Positions 16,507-23,776 of a stretch of DNA of 32,611 nt are shown piece by piece. The notes beneath the pieces are model-generated. The model was not told the DNA's origin. It was given only the letters and a program-made list of their open reading frames with translations, and ran no database searches. Source of the DNA: Mycobacterium persicum. GTDB taxonomy: Bacteria; Actinomycetota; Actinomycetes; Mycobacteriales; Mycobacteriaceae. The stretch spans positions 1 to 32,611 of the forward strand of contig NZ_MVIF01000070.1 of the NCBI RefSeq assembly GCF_002086675.1. Reading direction: 5' to 3'. A program made the translations under genes and the position numbers. Numbering within the stretch: position 1 is the first letter of the stretch; every line of letters begins with the position of its first letter.

Positions 16507-17394
16507 TCAGGGCAGCAGCGTCAGCACTATCCAGGCCGCCACCGCGGACGGGAGGACCCCGTCGAGCCGGTCCATCAGGCCACCGTGGCCCGGCAGCAGA
16601 CGCCCCATGTCCTTGATCCCGAGGTCGCGCTTCACCTGGGACTCGACCAGGTCGCCCAGGGTGGTGGTGAGCACGAAAAGTACGCCCAGCAGCGCCCCCA
16701 CCCACGGTGTCTTGCCGGCCAGATAGGTCGCGGTGATGGTTGTCGCGGTGATGCCGCAGACCATCGAACCGGCGAATCCCTCCCAGGATTTTTTCGGGCT
16801 GATCGCCGGAACCATCGGATGCTTGCCGAACAGCACCCCCACCGCATAACCTCCGACATCGGAGGCGATGACCGCGATCATCATGCAAAACACCCACCCG
16901 GCGCCGTGGTAGACCAGCAGCGCAGCAAAGGAACCGAACAACACCACCCACGCGGCCAGGAAAACGGTGGCCGAGGTGTCGCGCATGTAGTTTCCTGGCG
17001 ACGCTGCCACACCAGGCCGCTTGTCCTGCATGAACAACCGCCAAATCATGCAGACCACGACCGTGGCGCCGAAGCCCGCCAGCACGCCTCGAGCGCCGTA
17101 GGGCCAGCTCAGCCAGATCGTCACCTGCCCGCCGACCAGCAACGGGACCACCGGGATCAGATACCCGGCTTCACGCAGCCGCCGTACCACCTCATGGCTG
17201 GCGACGGCCATCGCCAGCGCGCAGATTGCGACCCAGCCACGCGGAGCCAGCAGCAGCGTCGCCACGAGGACCGCGCCGATGCTCGAGCCGACCGCGATGG
17301 CCGCGGGCAGGTCTCGTCCGGCCCGGGAAGTCTTCTTCGGCCCATGGCCCGGGTTGTCGGCCGGGGTGCCGGTGCTGGCATCGGTGGTTGCCAC
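16507..17394 (-). CDS. cdsA: Phosphatidate cytidylyltransferase
   Basis: Makes CDP-diacylglycerol from CTP and phosphatidic acid in the membrane, the precursor of phosphatidylinositol, cardiolipin and phosphatidylethanolamine. The 295-aa protein has a 25-residue hydrophilic N-terminus, then about eight membrane helices, and ends with the CdsA signature: VKRDLGIKDMGRLLPGHGGL followed by MDRLDG, with the conserved KD and DRLD metal-binding acids. The motif FSPKKSWEGF type is seen as ISPKKSWEGFAGS. The start ATG is at 17394, 31 bases from the frr stop. It is co-directional with frr and pyrH, a common bacterial order. Confidence 0.96.
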   Translation of the reverse strand: MATTDASTGTPADNPGHGPKKTSRAGRDLPAAIAVGSSIGAVLVATLLLAPRGWVAICALAMAVASHEVVRRLREAGYLIPVVPLLVGGQVTIWLSWPYGARGVLAGFGATVVVCMIWRLFMQDKRPGVAASPGNYMRDTSATVFLAAWVVLFGSFAALLVYHGAGWVFCMMIAVIASDVGGYAVGVLFGKHPMVPAISPKKSWEGFAGSMVCGITATTITATYLAGKTPWVGALLGVLFVLTTTLGDLVESQVKRDLGIKDMGRLLPGHGGLMDRLDGVLPSAVAAWIVLTLLP

Positions 17395-17425
17395 GGATCT
17401 GTAGGAGCTTGGCTGCTGAGCGGTC

Positions 17426-17983
17426 CTAGACCTCCAGCAGCTCGCCTTCCTTGTGCTTCACCAGTTCATCGATCTGGGCGACGTAGTGGTGGGTGGTCTT
17501 GTCGAGGTCCTTTTCCGCGCGGCCGACCTCGTCCTCGCCGGCCTCGCCGTCCTTGCGGATACGGTGCAGTTCTTCCATCGCTTTACGACGGATGTTGCGC
17601 ACCGAAACCCGGGCTTCCTCGCCCTTGTGCTTGGCCTGCTTGACCAGTTCCCGCCGGCGCTCCTCGGTGAGCTGCGGTATCGCCACGCGGATCAGGGTGC
17701 CGTCGTTGGTGGGGTTGACTCCGAGGTCGGAGTTACGAATCGCGGTCTCGATGGCGTGCAGCTGGTTGGCTTCATACGGCTTAATGACGACCAGCCGTGC
17801 CTCGGGAACGTTGATGCTGGCCAGTTGGGTGATCGGGGTGTTGGTGCCGTAATAGTCGATGACGATCCGGGAGAACATACCCGGGTTGGCGCGCCCGGTC
17901 CGGATGGTTGACAGGTCGTCACGGGCCACCGATACGGCCTTCTCCATTTTCTCTTCGGCATCGAAGAGAGCATCATCGATCAT
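17426..17983 (-). CDS. frr: Ribosome recycling factor
   Basis: Splits the post-termination ribosome together with EF-G. At 185 aa it is the standard length. The sequence shows the N-terminal helix (MIDDALFDAEEKMEKAVSVA), RTGRANPGMFSRI, the domain II stretch LVVIKPYEANQLHAIETAIR, and the C-terminal helix KDLDKTTHHYVAQIDEL. The ATG at 17983 has AAGGGGAAG upstream. It lies just after pyrH, separated only by a short tandem repeat that duplicates the pyrH tail. Confidence 0.98.
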   Translation of the reverse strand: MIDDALFDAEEKMEKAVSVARDDLSTIRTGRANPGMFSRIVIDYYGTNTPITQLASINVPEARLVVIKPYEANQLHAIETAIRNSDLGVNPTNDGTLIRVAIPQLTEERRRELVKQAKHKGEEARVSVRNIRRKAMEELHRIRKDGEAGEDEVGRAEKDLDKTTHHYVAQIDELVKHKEGELLEV

Positions 17984-17995
17984 CGCGTCTTCCCC

Positions 17996-18031
17996 TTAGG
18001 TGGTGACCAGCGTTCAGGTGGTGACCAGCGT
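17996..18031. repeat. 18-base tandem duplication of the pyrH C-terminal codons
   Basis: On the minus strand the last codons of pyrH (T-L-V-T-T-stop, TGA) at 18031-18014 are followed directly by a second copy (T-L-V-T-T-stop, TAA) at 18013-17996. The units are 17 of 18 identical, in frame, and differ only in the stop codon. The second copy abuts the frr ribosome binding site. Confidence 0.93.
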
Positions 18032-18820
18032 TCCGATCTTCTCACCAGCGACCGCACGGGCAATATTCCCATCGACCAGCAAGTTGAACACCAGAATCGG
18101 CATGCCATTGTCCATACACAAGCTGAATGCGGTGGTATCGGCAACTCGCAGCCCCCGGTCGATCACCTCACGGTGACTGATCACGGTCAGTAGTTCGGCC
18201 GCAGGATTCTCGCGTGGATCCTCGGCGAACACACCGTCGACAGCCTTGGCCATCAAGACGACGTCCGCGCCGATCTCCAGCGCCCGCTGCGCTGCCGTGG
18301 TGTCGGTGGAGAAGTAGGGCAGCCCCATGCCGGCGCCGAAGATCACCACCCGCCCCTTCTCCAGGTGACGCACCGCCCGCAACGGCAGGTAGGGCTCGGC
18401 CACCTGGCCCATGGTGATCGCCGTCTGGACCCGGGTGACGATGCCTTCTTTCTCCAAAAAGTCTTGCAGCGCAAGGCTGTTCATGACGGTACCGAGCATG
18501 CCCATGTAGTCCGAACGGGTGCGTTCCATACCGCGCTGCTGCAACTGCGCGCCGCGGAAGAAGTTGCCGCCACCGATTACGACGGCGACCTGCACCCCGC
18601 CGCGGACCACCTCGGCGATCTGCCGAGCGACTTGGGCCACCACGTCGGGATCCAGTCCCACCTGGCCGCCGCCGAACATTTCGCCGCCGAGCTTGAGCAA
18701 CACCCGCTTATACCTCGACGGTGGGTGCGAAACCGCCGAAGCCGGTACGCCGTTGGGGGTTGTCGCCTCTGGCCGGGGAGCCGTCGAGCCGGCGACGTCA
18801 GTTTCCGGGGACTCCGCCAT
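18014..18820 (-). CDS. pyrH: UMP kinase
   Basis: Phosphorylates UMP to UDP in pyrimidine synthesis. The 268-aa protein has a 35-residue variable N-terminal extension, then the amino acid kinase fold: RVLLKLGGEMFGGGQVGLDP, VVIGGGNFFRG, RTRSDYMGMLGTVMNSLALQ, FSTDTTAAQRALEIGADVVL and AKAVDGVFAEDP. I chose the ATG at 18820 (MAESPETDVAG); the upstream in-frame extension (to 19192) is Arg-rich and would overlap the neighbouring gene's end. The length compares with about 261 aa in M. tuberculosis. It heads the pyrH-frr-cdsA-rlmN run. The tail is duplicated in tandem as described separately. Confidence 0.97.
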   Translation of the reverse strand: MAESPETDVAGSTAPRPEATTPNGVPASAVSHPPSRYKRVLLKLGGEMFGGGQVGLDPDVVAQVARQIAEVVRGGVQVAVVIGGGNFFRGAQLQQRGMERTRSDYMGMLGTVMNSLALQDFLEKEGIVTRVQTAITMGQVAEPYLPLRAVRHLEKGRVVIFGAGMGLPYFSTDTTAAQRALEIGADVVLMAKAVDGVFAEDPRENPAAELLTVISHREVIDRGLRVADTTAFSLCMDNGMPILVFNLLVDGNIARAVAGEKIGTLVTT

Positions 18821-18920
18821 ATGACTCCTCGCATGACAGTGCCATCCCGGCGACCACGCGGGACGGCATCTGACATCCTGCCTCATCGCGGCGCCGTGGC
18901 GCAGCCGGGGTGGTTCACCT

Positions 18921-18947
18921 CGCCGGCTACGGCCGCCGAAGCCGGCG
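18921..18947 (-). terminator. GC-rich hairpin after the FAD/Rieske oxidoreductase gene
   Basis: CGCCGGCT (18921-18928) and AGCCGGCG (18940-18947) form a perfect 8-base stem with an 11-base loop, 50 bases downstream of the oxidoreductase stop. There is no U-tract. It could end that transcript or lie in the pyrH 5' region. Random GC-rich hairpins are common in this genome type. Confidence 0.3.
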
Positions 18948-18996
18948 CCCGAACGTCGGCGGCCGATACAAGTCCCAGAACCCGCCCAAGACCGGC

Positions 18997-20508
18997 CTAA
19001 GGCGAAGCGTTCAGGCCCCGGGTGGCCGGTCCTTCCAGCAGCGTGCCGTTCGGCGCGAACCGCGACCCGTGCAACGGGCATTCCCAGGCGTGAGTGGCCT
19101 CGTTCCAGTTCACGATCCCGCCGAGGTGTGGGCAGACCGGCGAAACCCGATGCTCGACGCCGTCCACCGAACACCTCGCCTGCAGGTGCCACGGCGGCCC
19201 GGTGACCACACCACCGTTGCCGTCACCATCGCCGTCGATACCATCGGGTCGCCGGATGGCCGGCACCAGCCAGCCTTTGACCAGGTGATAGGCGACCTCG
19301 AGGTTGGCGGTGAGAGCCGTGGTGACCCCGCTCAATTCATGCGGGCTCCAGGCCGCGAACGCCCGCGCCCAGTCCATCCGTCCGCCGAGAATGCGCGAGC
19401 TGAGCAGCAACGCCGCGGCCACTCCGTTGGTCAGTCCCCACTTGTTGAAGCCGGAGGCGACGAGCACCTTTTCATCACCGGGCAGGATGGGGCCGACATA
19501 GGGAAGTTGGTCGACGGGCGTGTAGTCCTGGGCCGACCAGCGATGGGTGGCTACCGCGTCCGGGTAGTGGCTTTGCGCCCAGGACGTCAGCTCGCCGAGT
19601 TCGGCAGTGGGACTCTTGCGCCCGACGACGTGGCTGGCTCCGGCCACGATGAGCCGCTCACCGTCACCGAACGGCGCATAGCGCACGGACCTGGTCGGCG
19701 AGCCCGCCGAGATGAACATCGACCGGGTGATGGGGCCCGGTACGTCGAAGGCGGTGCAGTAGGACCTGCTGGGTTTGAGTCGGGCGAAGAATCCGCCGCG
19801 GTCGAAGACGGGCATGCCGGTGGCCAGGATGCAGTGTCCCGCGTCGACGCCGGCGTCGCCGTCAGCGGTACGCACGGCCAACCGGACGCGGCCCCGATGG
19901 TGCGACAACTTCCGCACCCGGGCGCCTTCCACAAGAAGACCGCCACGGTCGGTCAGCTCCCGGATGAAGCTGTCCAGCAACGGCATCGGGTCGACCTGGG
20001 CTTGATCGGCCAACCGCACACCACCGTGGTACGGAAACGGCGCATCGGCCTCGTCGGCCCACTGCGCGCCGACTCCCGCCCGGTGACAGGCGGCCAGCAC
20101 GGCTCGCGCCGACGCAACTTCGCCGGGGTTTTGGGCGTAGGTGTAGTCGTCTTCGCGTTGTAGCGGCAGCTGGTTGGCCGCACAGTGCCGCAACAGCCAG
20201 TCCTGACCCTCCCGATTGCCCCGCACGTAGTCGGCCGCGAGCCCGTCGCCGTGGCGAGCGACGATCTTCGACAGCGTGGTTCCCTGCAGCAGGCTGAGCT
20301 TTCCGGTGGTGTTGCCGGTGGTCACCGCGCCCGCGGTGCGGGCTTCCAGCACCAGCACCTCCTTGCCGGCCCGGGCCAACAGCACCGCGCTGACCAGTCC
20401 GGTGATACCGGCGCCGACGACCACCACGTCGGCCGATGTCAACTGGCCGTTGAGCCGGTCGGATTGCTCCCGCAGCCGATTGTGGCCGGCCAGCCATAGG
20501 GATTTCAT
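18997..20508 (-). CDS. FAD-dependent oxidoreductase with C-terminal Rieske [2Fe-2S] domain
   Basis: A 503-aa cytoplasmic protein of the DAO (glycine/D-amino acid oxidase-like) fold fused to a Rieske domain, as in Bacillus YhfW (family knowledge). The FAD-binding motif is DVVVVGAGITGLVSAVLLAR (about residues 27-46) followed by EVLVLEA and the TTGNTTGKLSLLQG segment. After about residue 430 comes a flexible DGDGDGNGG linker, then the Rieske domain with both ligand pairs, CPHLGG and CPLHGSRF. The substrate is unknown; in related proteins the electron acceptor and donor are also undefined. It is monocistronic and divergent from the GlnR-like regulator, and lies upstream of pyrH. I do not recall an orthologue at this site in M. 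tuberculosis. Confidence 0.9.
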   Translation of the reverse strand: MKSLWLAGHNRLREQSDRLNGQLTSADVVVVGAGITGLVSAVLLARAGKEVLVLEARTAGAVTTGNTTGKLSLLQGTTLSKIVARHGDGLAADYVRGNREGQDWLLRHCAANQLPLQREDDYTYAQNPGEVASARAVLAACHRAGVGAQWADEADAPFPYHGGVRLADQAQVDPMPLLDSFIRELTDRGGLLVEGARVRKLSHHRGRVRLAVRTADGDAGVDAGHCILATGMPVFDRGGFFARLKPSRSYCTAFDVPGPITRSMFISAGSPTRSVRYAPFGDGERLIVAGASHVVGRKSPTAELGELTSWAQSHYPDAVATHRWSAQDYTPVDQLPYVGPILPGDEKVLVASGFNKWGLTNGVAAALLLSSRILGGRMDWARAFAAWSPHELSGVTTALTANLEVAYHLVKGWLVPAIRRPDGIDGDGDGNGGVVTGPPWHLQARCSVDGVEHRVSPVCPHLGGIVNWNEATHAWECPLHGSRFAPNGTLLEGPATRGLNASP

Positions 20509-20910
20509 TGGTGCCTAATTGCCCGCTGTGAGCAAACCCAAACGGTGTCGGTGATAACAGCGCCGCGGCACAGCCGCGGCTGTTTCCGTCCTCGGGCCCG
20601 ACCGGCGCCCGATTGCCGATGTTTGAGCAGCTGGCGCGGCGGGGAACTCGGCGCGCAGATCGAAACGCAGCCGCGCAGCGCCGACAGGACAGGCTTGAGG
20701 GGCCATAACTTGAGGGAATGGTGGACCCGGCCCGGGATACGGGCCGGGTTCATCGATTGCGCCGAATCTCAACCGGACCGGTGGCGCTGACAGCGTTGGA
20801 ATAATTTTCTTCCTAGCGGGTATTCAGGGCTTCGCTGTAAGACATCTCCCCGGAGGTGCCTACGGATAAGGGGATGGCGGGGCCCTCGCGAAGGGGTTGG
20901 GAGACGTCTG
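20509..20910. other. 402-base divergent intergenic region with two hairpins
   Basis: No convincing gene is seen. It contains two strong hairpins. At 20562-20580 the arms GCCGCGGC flank a 3-base loop and are followed by TGTTT on the plus strand. At 20725-20749 a perfect 10-base stem (ACCCGGCCCG and its complement) encloses the loop GGATA. A near-palindrome, CATCTCC-CC-GGAGGTG, lies around 20843-20858. The part before the regulator is relatively AT-rich (GGAATAATTTTCTTCC, near 20800), suggesting its promoter. The hairpins sit between divergent starts, so they would be in leader RNAs rather than after genes. Confidence 0.6.
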
Positions 20911-21639
20911 TTGGAAGTTCTGCTGATCAGCAACGAAGCCGACTTCCCCTCGGCATTGCCGAGATTGGAATCGTTCGCGCGCTCGGTGCGGCGTGCCCCG
21001 CTGGACGACCACCACGGATGGCAGCTTGACGGCGCCGACGTCGCGATGATCGATGCGCGCACCGACCTGGCCGCGGCTCGCCGGGCATGCCGGCGGCTGA
21101 CGGCCGACGTGCCCGCGCTTGCGGTGGTTGCCGTTGTCGCGCTAGCCGATTTCATCGAGGTTGACATCGACTGGCATTTCGACGATGTGCTGCTGGAGGC
21201 GGCCGACGCGGCCGAGTTGCAGGCACGGTTGCGGCTGGCTATCACCCGCCGGCGCAACGCGCTGGAGGGCGCCCTCGAATTCGGCGACCTTCTGTTGCAC
21301 CCCGACAGTTATACGGCGTCGCTGGGCGGCAAAGACCTGGGCCTGACCGCCACCGAATTCAAGTTGCTTGCGTTCCTCGTGCAGCACGCCGGTCGGGCGT
21401 TCACCCGGACCCGGCTGATGCATGAAGTGTGGGGCTATGACTGCACCGGGCAGGTCCGTACCGTGGACGTCCACGTGCGACGACTGCGCGCCAAGCTCGG
21501 AGCCCAGTACGCAGCGCTGGTGGAAACCGTCCGCAGCGTGGGCTACCGGGCGGCGACGCCACCACAGCCCCGCTGGATTGTCCGCGAGCCGGAGGTGAGT
21601 TCGGTGTCTACGGCGGCCCGGGACTCCGTCGCGCAATAG
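20911..21639 (+). CDS. GlnR-like OmpR-family orphan response regulator
   Basis: A 242-aa DNA-binding protein. Residues 1-115 are an atypical receiver (MEVLLISNEADFPSALPRLE, GADVAMIDARTDLAAARRAC) very like the actinobacterial GlnR receiver, which lacks the usual phosphorylation pocket and dimerises without phosphate. Residues about 125-215 are an OmpR winged helix (TATEFKLLAFLVQHAGRAFT, HEVWGYD, RTVDVHVRRLRAKLG). The start is a TTG at 20911 with GGGAG upstream. No sensor kinase is adjacent. In position beside pyrH it matches Rv2884 (recollection), a paralogue rather than the main nitrogen regulator GlnR. Its regulon is unknown; the divergent oxidoreductase is a candidate target. Confidence 0.88.
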   Translation: MEVLLISNEADFPSALPRLESFARSVRRAPLDDHHGWQLDGADVAMIDARTDLAAARRACRRLTADVPALAVVAVVALADFIEVDIDWHFDDVLLEAADAAELQARLRLAITRRRNALEGALEFGDLLLHPDSYTASLGGKDLGLTATEFKLLAFLVQHAGRAFTRTRLMHEVWGYDCTGQVRTVDVHVRRLRAKLGAQYAALVETVRSVGYRAATPPQPRWIVREPEVSSVSTAARDSVAQ

Positions 21640-21640
21640 T

Positions 21641-22576
21641 TCAGCCGAAAAGCGGCAGGGCGCGCTTGCGGGTCAGGGCGTCCATGCCGCGCTGAATGGT
21701 GTGCTCGACTTCGCGGTACTTGCTGTCGACGTAGGCGTCGTCGTCGGCGCGGGCCGGGTCGTGGTTTAGGCCGACCGCGGGCATGAACCGGGTCCGGATC
21801 TTGGCCGGCAATGGCAGCTGCGGAAGCGCCGCCGGCGCGATGCCCCACGGCAGTGAGATCGCCACTGGAAACACCTTCAGCCGCAACAGGCGGTCGAGCT
21901 GCAACGCGCGGGATAGGCGGTCGCCGCGGATCAGCACCGGCATGGCGTCGGCGCCGCCGACCGTCGCGATCGGCACGATCGGCACCCCGGCCCGAATCGC
22001 CATTTTCACGAAGCCTTTCCGCCCGGCGAGGTTGGCCCGGTCCCGCTCGGTCCAGGGGCGCAGCGAATCCACCTCACCGCCGGGCCACAACGCCACGTCA
22101 CGCCCCTCGGCCAATGCCGTCGCGATGGCGTCCGGAGCCGCGGGAAGGACCCCCATCGACCGGAAATATCGCCCGATTCCCGGAATCGCCATGAGCGCGT
22201 CGTGAGCGGTGCCGTGCAGCGGGCGCTCCGGACCGAACCTGCGCCACCATTGCAGACCCACGGTCCACGCGTCCCAGACGAACGGAGCCCCCGAGTGGAT
22301 GCCGACCAGCAGCACCGGCGGCTCGGGAATGTTGTCCCAACCGTCAATCTCCATCCGGAACCAGTAGTCGACAAGTAAGTTCCACACAAACTTATGGCGA
22401 TGCAGCGTGGTCTCGTCCTGACCGTCGAGATCCCATTCGCCGGCCCGTTTGGCTACCCAGCCGCTGAGACCACCATCCTGCTTTTCCCGCTTGTCCCCCA
22501 TCGTCGCCCGCGCCTGATCGGCATGGCGCCGCGCCTGTTGGCGGAGTTCTTCGGGCCTGAGATCATCTGCGCTCAT
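21641..22576 (-). CDS. Lysophospholipid acyltransferase-family protein
   Basis: A 311-aa protein of the PlsC-like glycerolipid acyltransferase superfamily. The catalytic motif appears as GIHSGAPFVWD (His94 and Asp102, a slightly stretched HxxxxD), and the acceptor/phosphate motif as LWPGGEVDSLRPW (Glu168), followed by FVKMAIRAGVPIVPIATVGG. It probably transfers an acyl chain to a lipid at the inner face of the membrane; the substrate cannot be read from sequence. The N-terminus (residues 1-50) is charged. I chose the ATG at 22576 (MSADDLRPEELRQ); an in-frame start 11 codons upstream is possible. It converges on the regulator gene with a 1-base gap. Confidence 0.85.
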   Translation of the reverse strand: MSADDLRPEELRQQARRHADQARATMGDKREKQDGGLSGWVAKRAGEWDLDGQDETTLHRHKFVWNLLVDYWFRMEIDGWDNIPEPPVLLVGIHSGAPFVWDAWTVGLQWWRRFGPERPLHGTAHDALMAIPGIGRYFRSMGVLPAAPDAIATALAEGRDVALWPGGEVDSLRPWTERDRANLAGRKGFVKMAIRAGVPIVPIATVGGADAMPVLIRGDRLSRALQLDRLLRLKVFPVAISLPWGIAPAALPQLPLPAKIRTRFMPAVGLNHDPARADDDAYVDSKYREVEHTIQRGMDALTRKRALPLFG

Positions 22577-22620
22577 ACCGACGAAGTACCCGATCCGATT
22601 GAGCTGCAAGCAAAACGGAA

Positions 22621-22646
22621 CTCCCCGTGTCCAAAGACGCGGGGAG
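22621..22646 (-). terminator. Intrinsic terminator of the MPT63-family gene
   Basis: Arms 22621-22631 and 22636-22646 pair over 11 positions (one wobble) around a 4-base loop. Reading on the minus strand, the stem ends in GGGGAG and is followed by TTCCGTTTTGC, a U-rich tail. This is one of the few classic rho-independent terminators in the window and lies 55-80 bases after the MPT63-like stop. Confidence 0.75.
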
Positions 22647-22700
22647 ACCGTTGAGAACTACCTGAAAACTACCGCCACATGCGGTTTTCCGACTCGCCGG

Positions 22701-23183
22701 CTAGACGTTGCTGGTCCAGATGAGAACGTCTTGCACTCCGTCGTTGTAGACCACACCATTGGGCGGCACGCCGGTCACGTCGAAGTACAGGGTGCCGCTG
22801 CGTTCATTGCCCTGAGTGATCGGTGCCGGGTTCAGGCCGTTGGGAACGGGCACGGTGGTGACTACCCGGTAGGTCTGACCGTTGGCTGCACGGGCATTGA
22901 AGTTGTTGACCACCGGAGTAATAGTTCCGCTGACCGCCCTGGCGGTGATGTCCGCCTGGTAGAGCTGCCCATCCGGCATGAAGCCCGGAATCGCCGTGCT
23001 GCTGGGGTGTAAGTTGCTCACCGTGTAGGAGGTAACCAAGGCTCCGTCCACGAGCTGTTCGCTAGTACCGAAGCCTTGGATGGTCGGAGTCGCCGCAGAG
23101 GCTGTTGCTGCGCCAAAGACGGTGGCTGCCGCTATTGCCGCGGCACCGATACCTGTCTTCATCGCCGTCGTTGTGAACTTCAC
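22701..23183 (-). CDS. MPT63-family (DUF1942) secreted immunogenic protein
   Basis: A 160-aa exported protein with an N-terminal signal peptide (KTGIGAAAIAAATVFGAATA, cleavage after ASA). The mature part is an immunoglobulin-like beta-sandwich typical of MPT63/DUF1942: IPGFMPDGQLYQADITARAV, GTITPVVNNFNAR, GTLYFDVTGVPPNGVV, ending DVLIWTSNV. It is about the same size as MPT63 (Rv1926c, 159 aa as I recall) but clearly diverged, so likely a paralogue; the location also differs. The start is a GTG at 23183 with GAGAGGGG upstream. MPT63 itself is a secreted protein of unknown molecular role. It has its own promoter region and terminator, so it is monocistronic. Confidence 0.9.
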   Translation of the reverse strand: MKFTTTAMKTGIGAAAIAAATVFGAATASAATPTIQGFGTSEQLVDGALVTSYTVSNLHPSSTAIPGFMPDGQLYQADITARAVSGTITPVVNNFNARAANGQTYRVVTTVPVPNGLNPAPITQGNERSGTLYFDVTGVPPNGVVYNDGVQDVLIWTSNV

Positions 23184-23515
23184 GCTTATCCCCTCTCGTT
23201 CGTGTCGTTCAAAGCAGTTGTTTCCCTTGTTCGGGGTCTTAAACCACCCCCAACGGATAACCCCGCCGTCGGGGGCCCAAACCCGGTCAACTCACAAGTT
23301 GCCCTGATCGGCGGGTCTACCTGCAGGAACCATCAGGTTTCCGTTTGCCCGGCAACATCATTGGCAACACTCATTAACATCCATCAACAGCGGTATCAGG
23401 TGCCACTGCACCGACCGCATTCCGCTGGGAGACGAAATGGTTGATTAGCCCGCGGTGGCCACGGGTAGCCCGTCTGCAGCCGGGGCTACGCGGCTCACGA
23501 AAGGGGCAACCTGCG
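23184..23515. other. 332-base intergenic region upstream of two divergent genes
   Basis: No gene is seen. The left part carries the MPT63-like promoter candidate. The right part leads to the small acidic protein gene, whose ribosome binding site (GAAAGGGG) lies near 23499-23506. AT-richer stretches around 23355-23400 (ATCATTGGCAACACTCATTA) may hold further promoter sequence. Confidence 0.5.
23258..23283 (-). promoter_or_regulatory. Possible SigF-type promoter of the MPT63-family gene
   Basis: On the minus strand GGTTT (23283-23279) is followed after 15 bases by GGGTTA (23263-23258). The mycobacterial SigF consensus as I know it is GGTTT-N15-17-GGGTAT, so this is close with mismatches in the -10. 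It would give a leader of about 65 bases. Tentative. Confidence 0.35.
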
Positions 23516-23692
23516 ATGGAACGTGGGAACGCTAAGCACAGTCCGCGCGACGACGATGAGCTCAAGCATGAATTGAGCGGCACTCTGCAGGGAAATCGAT
23601 CCAGCAGGGGCGAGGAATGGCGCGATCCGGAGCCACCGGCCGACGACGATCCCGACGTGCCTACTGCCGGCCCGACAAGCCGGAAATCCTGA
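23516..23692 (+). CDS. Small acidic conserved hypothetical protein
   Basis: A 58-aa hydrophilic protein, MERGNAKHSPRDDDELKHEL at the start and RGEEWRDPEPPADDDP in the middle. Short proteins with the pattern HSPRxDDxLKxE... LxG... R.EEWRDPEP are widespread in actinobacteria as conserved hypotheticals; no domain function is known to me. The ATG at 23516 has GAAAGGGG upstream; an in-frame ATG at 23441 would add 25 residues of unrelated composition. No signal or membrane segment. It lies 84 bases before the stress-type dehydrogenase gene on the same strand and may be co-expressed. Confidence 0.78.
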   Translation: MERGNAKHSPRDDDELKHELSGTLQGNRSSRGEEWRDPEPPADDDPDVPTAGPTSRKS

Positions 23693-23776
23693 ACTGATGC
23701 TCCTGCGAACTTGTCAGTTTGAACATTTGCGGCACTTGACAATTGGTCGGTATGAATTACCGGAAAGGACATTGCC

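Noticed and set aside
18890..18949. tRNA-like segment between pyrH and the oxidoreductase (GTGGCGCAG, matching 7-base ends)
   Set aside because: It is only about 60 bases long, lacks a GTTCGA T-loop and a proper anticodon arm; the end pairing uses the self-complementary GGCGCC.
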